The notes under the pieces were generated by a model, which had not been told where the DNA came from, did no database searches, and was given only the letters and a program-made list of their open reading frames with translations. From Gammaproteobacteria bacterium (lineage in GTDB: Bacteria; Pseudomonadota; Gammaproteobacteria; SZUA-152): a stretch of 14,712 bases of DNA. Positions 1-6,133 of the stretch are shown here, one piece after another. Made by a program: the position numbers and the translations under genes. The stretch's first letter is position 1, and every line of letters begins with the position of its first letter. Location: contig JAUWLO010000027.1 of NCBI GenBank assembly GCA_030613605.1, positions 1 through 14,712 on the forward strand, read 5' to 3'.

Positions 1-1
1 T

Positions 2-94
2 GGTGTTGTTTACGGCCTCGACAGGATAGGCATACGCCGTATGGGCGACGAGGTGACGGTAATGACGTCGATTACAGCGAATCGGTCGGAATAA
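2..94 (+). CDS. possible 3' end of a gene cut by the left edge
   Basis: An open frame enters from the left edge and gives about 30 residues (start GVVYGLDRIGIRRMGDEV, end ANRSE) before a TAA at 92-94. The composition, with spaced Gly, hydrophobic and charged residues, reads like a real protein tail, and it would converge with the minus-strand redoxin gene, overlapping its last codons by 23 bases. I do not recognise the family. The other plus-strand frame that is open here has a Cys/Arg-rich, unlikely composition. Thirty codons is too little to exclude chance. Confidence 0.35.
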   Translation, partial: GVVYGLDRIGIRRMGDEVTVMTSITANRSE

Positions 95-731
95 TCTGCG
101 GCAGCCCGTCCGGGTTTGAGGCATTATTTTTTACGTAACAGCCGAAGGCGCGGGTGATCATTTTGCTGACCTCGCGGCCTGCCAGTAGATCATCCAGTGC
201 ATTGCGGGTATAGGGTACGACCTTGCGAGAGGTCTTCTTCAATATGGCCGTGGAATCGATGGCACCGGAATAGGACAGGATGCCCTGTTTGTCGAGAATA
301 AAAATCTGCGGTGTGGTGGTTGCGCTGTAGGCGGTGGAGATATCGAGGGTTGTATCCAGGATAACGATTTTTTTGGATGGATCAATCCGTTCCAGGGCCT
401 GTTCCGGCGTCAGCTTTTGCAGTTTGGGTACAATGTTGATCCAGGTGATGTCGTTATTCGCCGCATAGTCGTAGAGTGAGTCCAGCGTGCCATTCTCGTA
501 ATACCGGCGTGAGTAGGGGCACTCCGGGCTGGACCATTCAAGTACCACGATTTTTCCTGCGTAGTCGCTCAGTTTATGCGGATTACCCTGTAGATCCTGC
601 CCCTGGAAATCCGGTACCTTTGCACCTATCAACACCTCGGCAGACAGGCTGCCACTCACTGTTAATATCGACATTGTGAGCAGCAGGGTGAAGCAGAGGA
701 ATAGCAGGGAATGAGAAATTGGTTTGGTCAC
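72..731 (-). CDS. exported redoxin / thioredoxin-fold protein (AhpC/TSA-like)
   Basis: The 219-residue product begins with a signal peptide (hydrophobic 8-27, likely cleavage after SLSA, residue 31), so it should work in the periplasm. The mature part has the redoxin opening (GAKVPDFQGQDLQGNPHKLSDYAGK, split over residues 36-60), the strand IVVLEWSS, and an active-site-like segment ECPYS with Cys71. A TTPQIFILD stretch corresponds to the cis-Pro region of the thioredoxin fold, and a late Cys198 sits in FGCYVK, a pairing seen in this redoxin subgroup, which usually has one Cys in a CPF/CPY motif plus a GCxVK near the C-terminus. There is no CxxC, so a classical disulfide oxidoreductase role is unlikely; a peroxidase-like or thiol-based role is inference. 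The start is GTG at 731 with only a weak GGA upstream; no later Met keeps the signal peptide. Confidence 0.8.
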   Translation of the reverse strand: MTKPISHSLLFLCFTLLLTMSILTVSGSLSAEVLIGAKVPDFQGQDLQGNPHKLSDYAGKIVVLEWSSPECPYSRRYYENGTLDSLYDYAANNDITWINIVPKLQKLTPEQALERIDPSKKIVILDTTLDISTAYSATTTPQIFILDKQGILSYSGAIDSTAILKKTSRKVVPYTRNALDDLLAGREVSKMITRAFGCYVKNNASNPDGLPQIIPTDSL

Positions 732-856
732 GGATGATTCCGGTTATTCTAATTGATAGTTAACGCAGATGGGGTCAGGGCATGCCGGAAAACAGGCCCA
801 AACAAATATACTGCTCGTCGGGTTATTCTATCACGTAGCAAAAAGGGTCGGATGGA

Positions 857-886
857 TTAAAATACGATCACATTGGCCCCTATAGT
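857..886 (+). promoter_or_regulatory. candidate sigma70-type promoter for the 915-2471 gene set
   Basis: A -10-like TATAGT lies at 881-886, with a weaker -35-like TTAAAA at 857-862 and an 18-base spacer. Transcription would start near 893, about 20 bases before the ATG at 915. Seen by eye only; the 183-base gap between the divergent genes at 731 and 915 must hold at least one promoter. Confidence 0.35.
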
Positions 887-914
887 TCGCGATTTACCAC
901 AGTGAGTAACAGGC

Positions 915-1472
915 ATGGTTTTTAAAGGCATCAAAGGCATTTTAATTTACACTGCAATTGTTTTATTCATTTCAGTTGTCTATTTTATCTATGCCTACAC
1001 TGTTTATCCGCCCACGCCAGAGCGGGAAACCTTCCTAAGTGAAATAGGGGAAGGTTTCGGTGAGATCGGTTTATGGGCCTTGTGTTTTATTTACGCCCGC
1101 ACTTTTCTGAAGATTGTTATGGGCAAAGGTGCGATTGCAAAGCGCATACTTCCGGATTATTCGCCACCCGCCAGCGCGTCTTATTTTCACCAGTTACTCG
1201 GTTTTTTAAACAGAACTCATGTTTATGTTGGGATCGCAACGGTGGCGGTAATTCTGTTACACATCGCGTTAATGGGTGTGCCGATGGATATTTTATTTTT
1301 CCCGGCTGTGTTGGGTTTAGTTATTTGGCAGGGGTTATTTGGTATGTTTCTGACCTGGCGATATTCACCAAAAGAATTGAAAAAACTTTCCTATCTGGTT
1401 CATGCCCAGTTATTTACGGGTATTATGATTGGAGTGTTTTCCTATTTTGGCCATCTACTTATTGATAATTAA
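915..1472 (+). CDS. histidine-rich integral membrane protein, probably b-type heme (ferric-reductase/cytochrome b561-like)
   Basis: This 185-residue protein has about five membrane segments (near 8-30, 48-68, 102-122, 125-147 and 161-182). Histidines fall at helix ends in a heme-like arrangement: His92, His102 and His116 around segment three, and His163 and His180 at either end of the last segment. Paired histidines 13-17 residues apart within helices resemble ferric-reductase-like transmembrane domains and cytochrome b561 proteins, which ligate two hemes. No flavin or NADH domain follows, so electrons would have to come from quinol or a partner. It is first in a three-gene set with a CopD-like and a YHS protein (gaps of 31 and 35 bases), suggesting a joint redox or metal task in the membrane. 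The heme assignment is inference; the membrane topology is clear. Confidence 0.65.
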   Translation: MVFKGIKGILIYTAIVLFISVVYFIYAYTVYPPTPERETFLSEIGEGFGEIGLWALCFIYARTFLKIVMGKGAIAKRILPDYSPPASASYFHQLLGFLNRTHVYVGIATVAVILLHIALMGVPMDILFFPAVLGLVIWQGLFGMFLTWRYSPKELKKLSYLVHAQLFTGIMIGVFSYFGHLLIDN

Positions 1473-1503
1473 TTTGGTCCATTAAACTGAAAGGAGTAAA
1501 CAG

Positions 1504-1959
1504 ATGGTTATTGCTATTCCCCTGCATATACTCGCTACGGTTATCTGGGTGGGTGGTATGTTCTTTGCCTATATGGCGCTGCGCCCGGTCGCTGCCAGTT
1601 TGCTGGAACCGCCACAACGATTGCGCCTCTGGAGCCAGGTCTTTGACAGGTGCTTTCCCTGGGTGGGGGTGGCCGTTATTATCCTGCCGGCGACAGGGTT
1701 GTGGATGGTGTATTCCGTATTTGGAGGTTTCGGGAATGTGGGACTTTATGTGCATCTGATGACAGGAATTGGGACGCTTATGATCCTGCTTTATTTGCAC
1801 GTATTCTTTTCACCCTATCGGCGAATGAAACGGGCATTGGCTGCGAATGATTTTCCAGAGGCCGGCCGGCGACTGGCTCAGATACGTACTATTATTGGTG
1901 CTAATTTGTTACTGGGTCTTCTCGTTACTGTGATTGCAAGTGCGGGCAGGTTTATGTAG
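1504..1959 (+). CDS. CopD-family integral membrane protein
   Basis: A 151-residue protein with four membrane segments (about 3-26, 52-73, 80-101 and 128-149). It opens with the family hallmark HILATVIWVGGMFF, holding His8 and Trp15, and carries His84 and His99 in the third segment, the residues expected to ligate heme or metal in short CopD-like proteins. CopD proper, a longer protein, takes part in copper uptake or resistance; short versions are common in proteobacteria and their role is unsettled. Translation is well supported: AAAGGAG at 1490-1496 precedes the ATG by 7 bases. The gene lies between the heme-like membrane protein and the YHS protein, all in one direction, so cotranscription is likely. 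Confidence 0.82.
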   Translation: MVIAIPLHILATVIWVGGMFFAYMALRPVAASLLEPPQRLRLWSQVFDRCFPWVGVAVIILPATGLWMVYSVFGGFGNVGLYVHLMTGIGTLMILLYLHVFFSPYRRMKRALAANDFPEAGRRLAQIRTIIGANLLLGLLVTVIASAGRFM

Positions 1960-1994
1960 CCCGTTACAAATTTAAGTTAGGCGAGGGTGTAAGC

Positions 1995-2471
1995 ATGAAT
2001 AAAAGATCATTTTTGTTAGTTGGTGGTTCGCTGATTCTTCTATTTGCCAGCAGCCCTGTTATTGCAGGGGAGCCCGTCAGTAAAAGCTTTTGGGGTTCGG
2101 TTGCCATCGGTGGTGTCGATACGACAGCCTATTACCAGCCCGAAGTGCGAAAACAACACAAGGAAATCGAAGGCAGTAGTCAATATATGGTCAAATGGAA
2201 CGATGCAGAATGGCATTTCGCATCGCAGCAATCCGCAGATAAATTTGCTTCAGACCCTGAGCGTTATAAACCGTTATACAACGGCTTTTGTTCAAATGCC
2301 TTAAGCATTGGAAAAGGCCTGGTTAAAACAGACGGTACGGTTTGGGAGTTTTTCGGTGACAACTTAAGTTTGTTCTATGGCGAGTCAGGCAGGCAGCGCT
2401 GGTTAGACGGTGACTGGGAGGCCTACAGGAAGGAAGCCGATAAAGCCTGGGCCGTGCTTAGTAAAGAGTAA
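1995..2471 (+). CDS. exported YHS-domain protein
   Basis: The 158-residue product has a clear signal peptide (hydrophobic 6-20, cleavage likely after VIA at residue 24) followed by a YHS domain. The domain shows GVDTTAYY (40-47), the central WHFASQQSADKFASDPERY (73-91) and YNGFCSNALSIGKG (95-108, Cys99), then a second half with the usual FFGDNLSLFYGESGRQRWL pattern and an Ala/Trp tail. YHS domains are linked to metal binding, often copper, in copper ATPases and monooxygenase-associated proteins; this exported stand-alone form is common but not characterised in detail. It follows the CopD-like gene by 35 bases, which supports a periplasmic metal-related role. The exact ligand is not visible from sequence. 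Confidence 0.85.
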   Translation: MNKRSFLLVGGSLILLFASSPVIAGEPVSKSFWGSVAIGGVDTTAYYQPEVRKQHKEIEGSSQYMVKWNDAEWHFASQQSADKFASDPERYKPLYNGFCSNALSIGKGLVKTDGTVWEFFGDNLSLFYGESGRQRWLDGDWEAYRKEADKAWAVLSKE

Positions 2472-2539
2472 ACATCAAAAGGCTAGCCTCCCTGTAAGGC
2501 AACCGCTTCAAGCGTGGCGCCGATTGCCTGGAATATGGT

Positions 2540-2545
2540 TATACT
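2540..2545 (+). promoter_or_regulatory. -10-like TATACT directly before the metallophosphoesterase start
   Basis: TATACT ends six bases before the ATG at 2552 and no Shine-Dalgarno-like sequence occurs in the preceding 20 bases. If this is a real -10 box, the transcript would begin at or next to the start codon (leaderless). No convincing -35 sits at normal spacing, so it may be chance. Confidence 0.25.
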
Positions 2546-2551
2546 GACTTT

Positions 2552-3676
2552 ATGCAATTTCTGATATTTGCATCCATTTTCCTGCTGGTCATGGTGCTGA
2601 TGATCGTCTACATCTGGCGGCGTTTTCTACGCCTGCTTGATTTTGATAAGGCGAATTACCTGATTGTTATTCCTGTGGTGCTGTTGCTTGGCGACATGTT
2701 TTTTATTGTCGATATTGCGACCAATATTATCCCCGATTCCCCCGCGTTGTATTATATCTCCAGCAGTTTTATCGGCATTACTTTTATGATGTTTGTGGTG
2801 GCGGTGATCTATGATTTATCGATTACGGTATCCAAACGTGTGCCAGTGGATCAATCTCGACGGCGCGTTTTAAAATTGATTTTTGATGTGACCATGCTGG
2901 TGGCAGCCTTTGCTTACCTGCTGAGGGGGTTTAGTCAGGGGGTGAAATTCCCGGTGGTTAACCCGGTTCTGGTGAAGGTAAAAGATTTTCCTCTGGGAAA
3001 ATTTAACCTCGTGCAGTTAACCGATGTGCATGTGGGCAGAACCATTAAACGTGATTTTATCGAGAAGCTGGTAGAGGAAACCAATAAGCTAAATCCCGAC
3101 ATGGTGGTGATTACCGGTGATCTGGTGGATTTGCCGATTACCGATATTGAATATGATCTTTATCCCTTAAAAGACCTGCAAGCGCCCACCTATTTTATTC
3201 TGGGGAATCACGAGTATTTTCACGGGGCGGGTGAAGCGATTGCTTATGTTAGAGAGCTGGGTATTAAACCGTTGTTGAATGAGCACGTGGTAATTGGTGA
3301 GGGTGAGCAACAGTTTAATCTTGTTGGCTTGAATGATGTGATGGGTAAGCGGGTGGATTTTTTCCCACCGGATGCGGCTGTGGCATATGAGGGGCTGGAT
3401 CAATCCAGACCCTGTATTGTCCTGGCGCATCAGCCGAGAATGATTGATGAAATGGATGAGTACCGCTGTGACCTGATGTTGAGTGGCCATACTCATGGCG
3501 GGCAGATTTTCCCGTTTGGCTTGCTGGTCATGGCGGCGCAACCTTATCTGGCAGGGTTACATACCCATGCCCCTGACAGGCAAATTTTCGTTAGCCGAGG
3601 AACAGGGTACTGGGGTCCGCCGTTGCGGTTTTTGGCACCCAGCGAGATCAGCCAGATTATTATTCAGCCTGTGTGA
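2552..3676 (+). CDS. membrane-anchored calcineurin-type metallophosphoesterase
   Basis: The 374-residue protein has an N-terminal membrane part with about four hydrophobic segments (2-21, 37-56, 67-88 and 109-125), then a full metallophosphoesterase domain. All five family motifs are present in order: DVH (Asp158, His160), GD (Asp190), GNHE (Asn219, His220), H in LAHQP (His293) and GHTHGG (His313, His315). These bind two divalent metals and hydrolyse phosphoester bonds. The layout matches YkuE/YaeI-like proteins, some of which act on lipid or lipid-linked substrates, but the substrate here is unknown. The catalytic domain is expected just after the last hydrophobic segment; side of the membrane is not certain. 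It lies 80 bases after the YHS gene and 54 before the mutarotase gene. Confidence 0.88.
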   Translation: MQFLIFASIFLLVMVLMIVYIWRRFLRLLDFDKANYLIVIPVVLLLGDMFFIVDIATNIIPDSPALYYISSSFIGITFMMFVVAVIYDLSITVSKRVPVDQSRRRVLKLIFDVTMLVAAFAYLLRGFSQGVKFPVVNPVLVKVKDFPLGKFNLVQLTDVHVGRTIKRDFIEKLVEETNKLNPDMVVITGDLVDLPITDIEYDLYPLKDLQAPTYFILGNHEYFHGAGEAIAYVRELGIKPLLNEHVVIGEGEQQFNLVGLNDVMGKRVDFFPPDAAVAYEGLDQSRPCIVLAHQPRMIDEMDEYRCDLMLSGHTHGGQIFPFGLLVMAAQPYLAGLHTHAPDRQIFVSRGTGYWGPPLRFLAPSEISQIIIQPV

Positions 3677-3715
3677 ATGCCTGGTTAAATTAAAAAAGAA
3701 AAAACCGTAACAACC

Positions 3716-3728
3716 GGGGGCTGACCCC
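3716..3728. repeat. small G/C inverted repeat with GGGTCAG core
   Basis: GGGG(G)-CTGA-CCCC forms a short hairpin ending two bases before an ATG at 3731. On the minus strand it reads AAGGGGTCAGCCCC, related to the palindrome at 7419-7431 and to the GGGTCAG at 772-778. It sits in the only gap between the metallophosphoesterase and the mutarotase genes. No T-run follows, so it is not a standard terminator. Confidence 0.4.
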
Positions 3729-3751
3729 TTATGTTTCATTACATATCTATT

Positions 3752-3757
3752 TATAAC
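3752..3757 (+). promoter_or_regulatory. -10-like TATAAC directly before the mutarotase start
   Basis: TATAAC matches the -10 consensus at five of six positions and ends six bases before the ATG at 3764. As with the metallophosphoesterase gene, there is no Shine-Dalgarno sequence, so a leaderless message is possible. No good -35 box is visible. If translation really starts at 3731, this box is coding sequence. Confidence 0.25.
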
Positions 3758-3763
3758 ATGATC

Positions 3764-4672
3764 ATGAACCTTCTCGAACAACTCAATCAGCAACATTCGA
3801 TCGATAAGCATCTCACCTTTAGGCAGGGTAAAGGCGGGTTGGCAATGATTTCGGTGACCGCACCACGCGCGATTGCAACGATTTCCTTACACGGTGGTCA
3901 GGTGTTGTCGTATACACCGGTGGAGTGCGACCATGATCTGCTGTTTGTCAGTAACAATGCCTACTTTCAAAACGATAAGGCGATAAAAGGCGGTGCCCCG
4001 ATTTGTTGGCCCTGGTTTGCTGCTCATGCCGAGGATGAAGCCTTACCATTTCATGGTTTTGTTCGTAATCAGGCCTGGCAGGTGTGCGCGACGGAATGTC
4101 GTGACAATGGGGATGTCGTGATTACCCTGGTGTTTAACGATACCGAACAAACCCGCAAGCTCTGGCCTTATTCGTTTGAGCTGAGGCAAGTGATTACGGT
4201 GGGCGAGAGTCTTGGTATTGGTTTGGTAACCATCAATACCGGGTCTCAGACGTTTAGTCTTACCCAGGCGATACATACGTATTTTAGTGTGGGTGACATC
4301 ACACAAGTAAAGGTAACGGGGCTTGAAGACAAGCCCTATCTGGATAAGGTTGAGCAATTCACGGTAAAAAACCAAGCCGGCCCTATCACGGTGAACCAGG
4401 AAATCGATCGAATCTACCAACAGGTGGATTCGCCACTGGTAATACATGATGCGGTTTACAATAGAAACATACACATCGAACACACCGGCAGTGCCACTGC
4501 GGTGGTTTGGAACCCGTGGATGGAAATCTCAGAACAAAGTCAGGATTTAGAAAACGATAGCTACCAACACTTTATTTGTGTTGAAACCGCCAATGCTGCC
4601 GATAACATCATTACGGTTGAGTCAGATGAATCTTACACTCTCGGGGTCGAGTACCACATTCAGAATCAGTAG
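3764..4672 (+). CDS. D-hexose-6-phosphate mutarotase (YeaD-type aldose 1-epimerase)
   Basis: This cytoplasmic protein interconverts the alpha and beta anomers of glucose-6-phosphate-like sugars. Family signs are GGAPICWPWFA, the His in ALPFHGFVRNQAW, the His in QAIHTYF, the WNPW segment and the Glu in CVETANA that aligns with the catalytic Glu of aldose epimerases. The frame is open from an ATG at 3731, which would give 313 residues; I prefer the ATG at 3764 (MNLLEQLNQQ, 302 residues) because homologues usually start at about this point and the extra MFHYISIYNMI has no family counterpart. Neither start has a good ribosome-binding site; a TATAAC box ends six bases before 3764. The gene precedes mtgA by 21 bases and the two are probably cotranscribed. 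Confidence 0.87.
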   Translation: MNLLEQLNQQHSIDKHLTFRQGKGGLAMISVTAPRAIATISLHGGQVLSYTPVECDHDLLFVSNNAYFQNDKAIKGGAPICWPWFAAHAEDEALPFHGFVRNQAWQVCATECRDNGDVVITLVFNDTEQTRKLWPYSFELRQVITVGESLGIGLVTINTGSQTFSLTQAIHTYFSVGDITQVKVTGLEDKPYLDKVEQFTVKNQAGPITVNQEIDRIYQQVDSPLVIHDAVYNRNIHIEHTGSATAVVWNPWMEISEQSQDLENDSYQHFICVETANAADNIITVESDESYTLGVEYHIQNQ

Positions 4673-4693
4673 GGTTTAAGGTGAGTATTGAGT

Positions 4694-5425
4694 ATGTTTT
4701 TGAAAAACTTTAAAAGAAAATTAAAAAAACTAATTAAACTACCCCGTGTTGCCACGGCTTTTCGCTGGAGCTGGAAAGCTTTGCTGATCGTTTTTGTGAT
4801 GGATGCGGGATATTTAATTGGTGTCTGGCCAGACTGGAAAATCTATGCCGAAGGGCCTATCCAGCAGTCCAGTTTTATTCGTAATTATATTTCTGAGCAC
4901 TATCAGCACCGAGACTGGCCCCGCCTTCGCTGGAGCCCGACGTCTATTAACAATATCCCTCGAGACATGACCCGCGCGTTGATTGTGGCTGAAGATGCGC
5001 GATTCTATTCTCATAGCGGTATTGATACCGACGCCTTACAGGAAGCGATGGAATACAATTTATCTAAACAGCGTTTTGTTTTTGGTGGCAGTACTATTTC
5101 CCAACAGACCATTAAAAATATTTTTTTGAGTCCCTCGCGTAATCCCATGCGTAAATGGCATGAGTTTGTATTAACCATTGGTATGGAACGAAATTTAACT
5201 AAAAAACGGATTTTAACCCTGTATTTAAATATTGCAGAATTTGGGCGAGGGCTATATGGCGTTAATGCGGCTGCCCTGCATTATTGGGGCATACCTGCCT
5301 CAGAGTTGTCGACTAAACAGGCGATAGAGCTGGCGGCTACTTTACCTTCTCCTGTGAAAAATAACCCAGGCACCCGAACAAAGTTTTTTCTCAAACGCGT
5401 CAGAAAAATAGGGCGTTATTTTTAA
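4694..5425 (+). CDS. mtgA: monofunctional biosynthetic peptidoglycan transglycosylase
   Basis: A GT51 glycosyltransferase that polymerises lipid II into glycan strands at the outer face of the inner membrane. It has a basic N-terminus, one membrane anchor (about 28-46) and the five GT51 motifs: EDARFYSHSG with catalytic Glu100, GGSTISQQTIKN (131-142), the second catalytic Glu region around RKWHEFVLTIGMERNL, KKRILTLYLNIAEFG and GLYGVNAAALHYWG. There is no transpeptidase domain, and the length of about 243 residues matches MtgA. I chose ATG 4694 over an in-frame TTG at 4688; AAGG at 4679-4682 lies at a workable distance from either. It follows the mutarotase gene closely and ends right at a strong terminator. 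Confidence 0.9.
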   Translation: MFLKNFKRKLKKLIKLPRVATAFRWSWKALLIVFVMDAGYLIGVWPDWKIYAEGPIQQSSFIRNYISEHYQHRDWPRLRWSPTSINNIPRDMTRALIVAEDARFYSHSGIDTDALQEAMEYNLSKQRFVFGGSTISQQTIKNIFLSPSRNPMRKWHEFVLTIGMERNLTKKRILTLYLNIAEFGRGLYGVNAAALHYWGIPASELSTKQAIELAATLPSPVKNNPGTRTKFFLKRVRKIGRYF

Positions 5426-5464
5426 AAAGTAACTGGGGCCAGAGAGTATGGCCCCGGTTACTTT
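5426..5464. terminator. strong hairpin terminator between convergent genes
   Basis: A 16-base-pair stem (5426-5441 with 5449-5464, one G-T wobble) closes over a 7-base loop. The left arm starts with AAA and the right arm ends with CTTT, and an A-run precedes it, so it can work in both directions. It begins right after the mtgA stop codon and lies between mtgA (plus) and the Spy-like gene (minus), where a shared terminator is expected. Confidence 0.85.
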
Positions 5465-5536
5465 CTAATATTTTCTGAATTTACGTGATGTTTTCCTGGT
5501 GTTTCCTAACATTAAGACAAACAGACGCCATTGTTA

Positions 5537-6049
5537 TTAACGCCTACCCCTTCCGTGTTTACCTTTGGCCATTCTTTTGAGTACGGCTAAATCGAATTGT
5601 ACACGTTGGTCTTCCGTTAGGAGTTTGCGGATACTAATTTTGTGATTTGCTTTGAGGTGAAGTTTTTCTTTCTTTAGTTTGGTGATCTGATCGATTTTGC
5701 TATTGATGTCCGATTTGCTGGGTGAGTCTTTGGTAATTAATAGCGCAAATTCTACTTTAGCCTGTTTTAATTTTGCTTTAAGCAGGTATTTATCCCTTTT
5801 ATAAGTCAGGCGAAGTTTGTCTACTTTTTTCCTTTGCTCGTCGGTGAGGCTGGCTTTCCAGCTATGGCCAGATCCATGCATGGCGCCATACATGCCTTTA
5901 TATCTCTTGCCGCCACCATGCATCATATTGCCATCGCGCATCATGCCTTGTTCCCAGCGGGGGGAAGGGTCTGCGGTGGCGAGTAAGGGCAGGCCAATGC
6001 CCCCGGCTGTTATCAGAAATCCCAGTGTGATTGTGGTCAACGTCCTCAT
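5537..6049 (-). CDS. Spy/CpxP-family (LTxxQ) periplasmic protein with Met/His-rich segment
   Basis: This 170-residue protein has a signal peptide (hydrophobic 5-24, cleavage near ATA at residue 26) and the two family motifs, LTDEQ (68-72) and LTEDQ (144-148), flanking helical, Lys-rich sequence. Spy and CpxP are periplasmic cradle-shaped chaperones or envelope-stress regulators; related ZraP proteins bind zinc. Residues 35-65 carry seven Met and three His among Gly, as in metal-binding linkers, so copper or zinc binding is a reasonable guess. The C-terminal tail is basic (KGKHGRGRR). A strong GGAGG lies 7 bases before the ATG. The carbonic anhydrase-like gene lies upstream on the same strand, 84 bases away, with a possible promoter in between. 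Whether it is a chaperone, a metal sensor or both cannot be told. Confidence 0.83.
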   Translation of the reverse strand: MRTLTTITLGFLITAGGIGLPLLATADPSPRWEQGMMRDGNMMHGGGKRYKGMYGAMHGSGHSWKASLTDEQRKKVDKLRLTYKRDKYLLKAKLKQAKVEFALLITKDSPSKSDINSKIDQITKLKKEKLHLKANHKISIRKLLTEDQRVQFDLAVLKRMAKGKHGRGRR

Positions 6050-6085
6050 TGTTAGTCCTCCATTGTTGGTGTTTGGGACTAAAGT

Positions 6086-6113
6086 ATAGATGCTATATTC
6101 AGAAATAAGTTCA
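6086..6113 (-). promoter_or_regulatory. possible sigma-E-like promoter before the Spy-like gene
   Basis: On the minus strand TGAACTT (6113-6107) is followed after 16 bases by TCTAT (6090-6086), resembling the envelope-stress sigma-E pattern GGAACTT - 16 - TCTGA. Initiation would fall near 6080, leaving a leader of about 30 bases that includes the GGAGG site. A TATACT overlapping the same place could serve sigma70 instead, but has no good -35. Confidence 0.3.
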
Positions 6114-6133
6114 GCTCCCCTTAATATCCAGAT

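Noticed and set aside
1459..1800. 113-codon minus-strand ORF
   Set aside because: It is antisense to the CopD-like gene, and its product is rich in His, Gln and Asn without any recognisable pattern.
2481..2524. AGGCTAGCCT palindrome and small GC hairpins after the YHS gene
   Set aside because: Stems are only 3-5 pairs and no T-run follows; these are likely chance.
4043..4483. 146-codon minus-strand ORF
   Set aside because: It is antisense to the mutarotase gene, which has all its family motifs in the plus frame.
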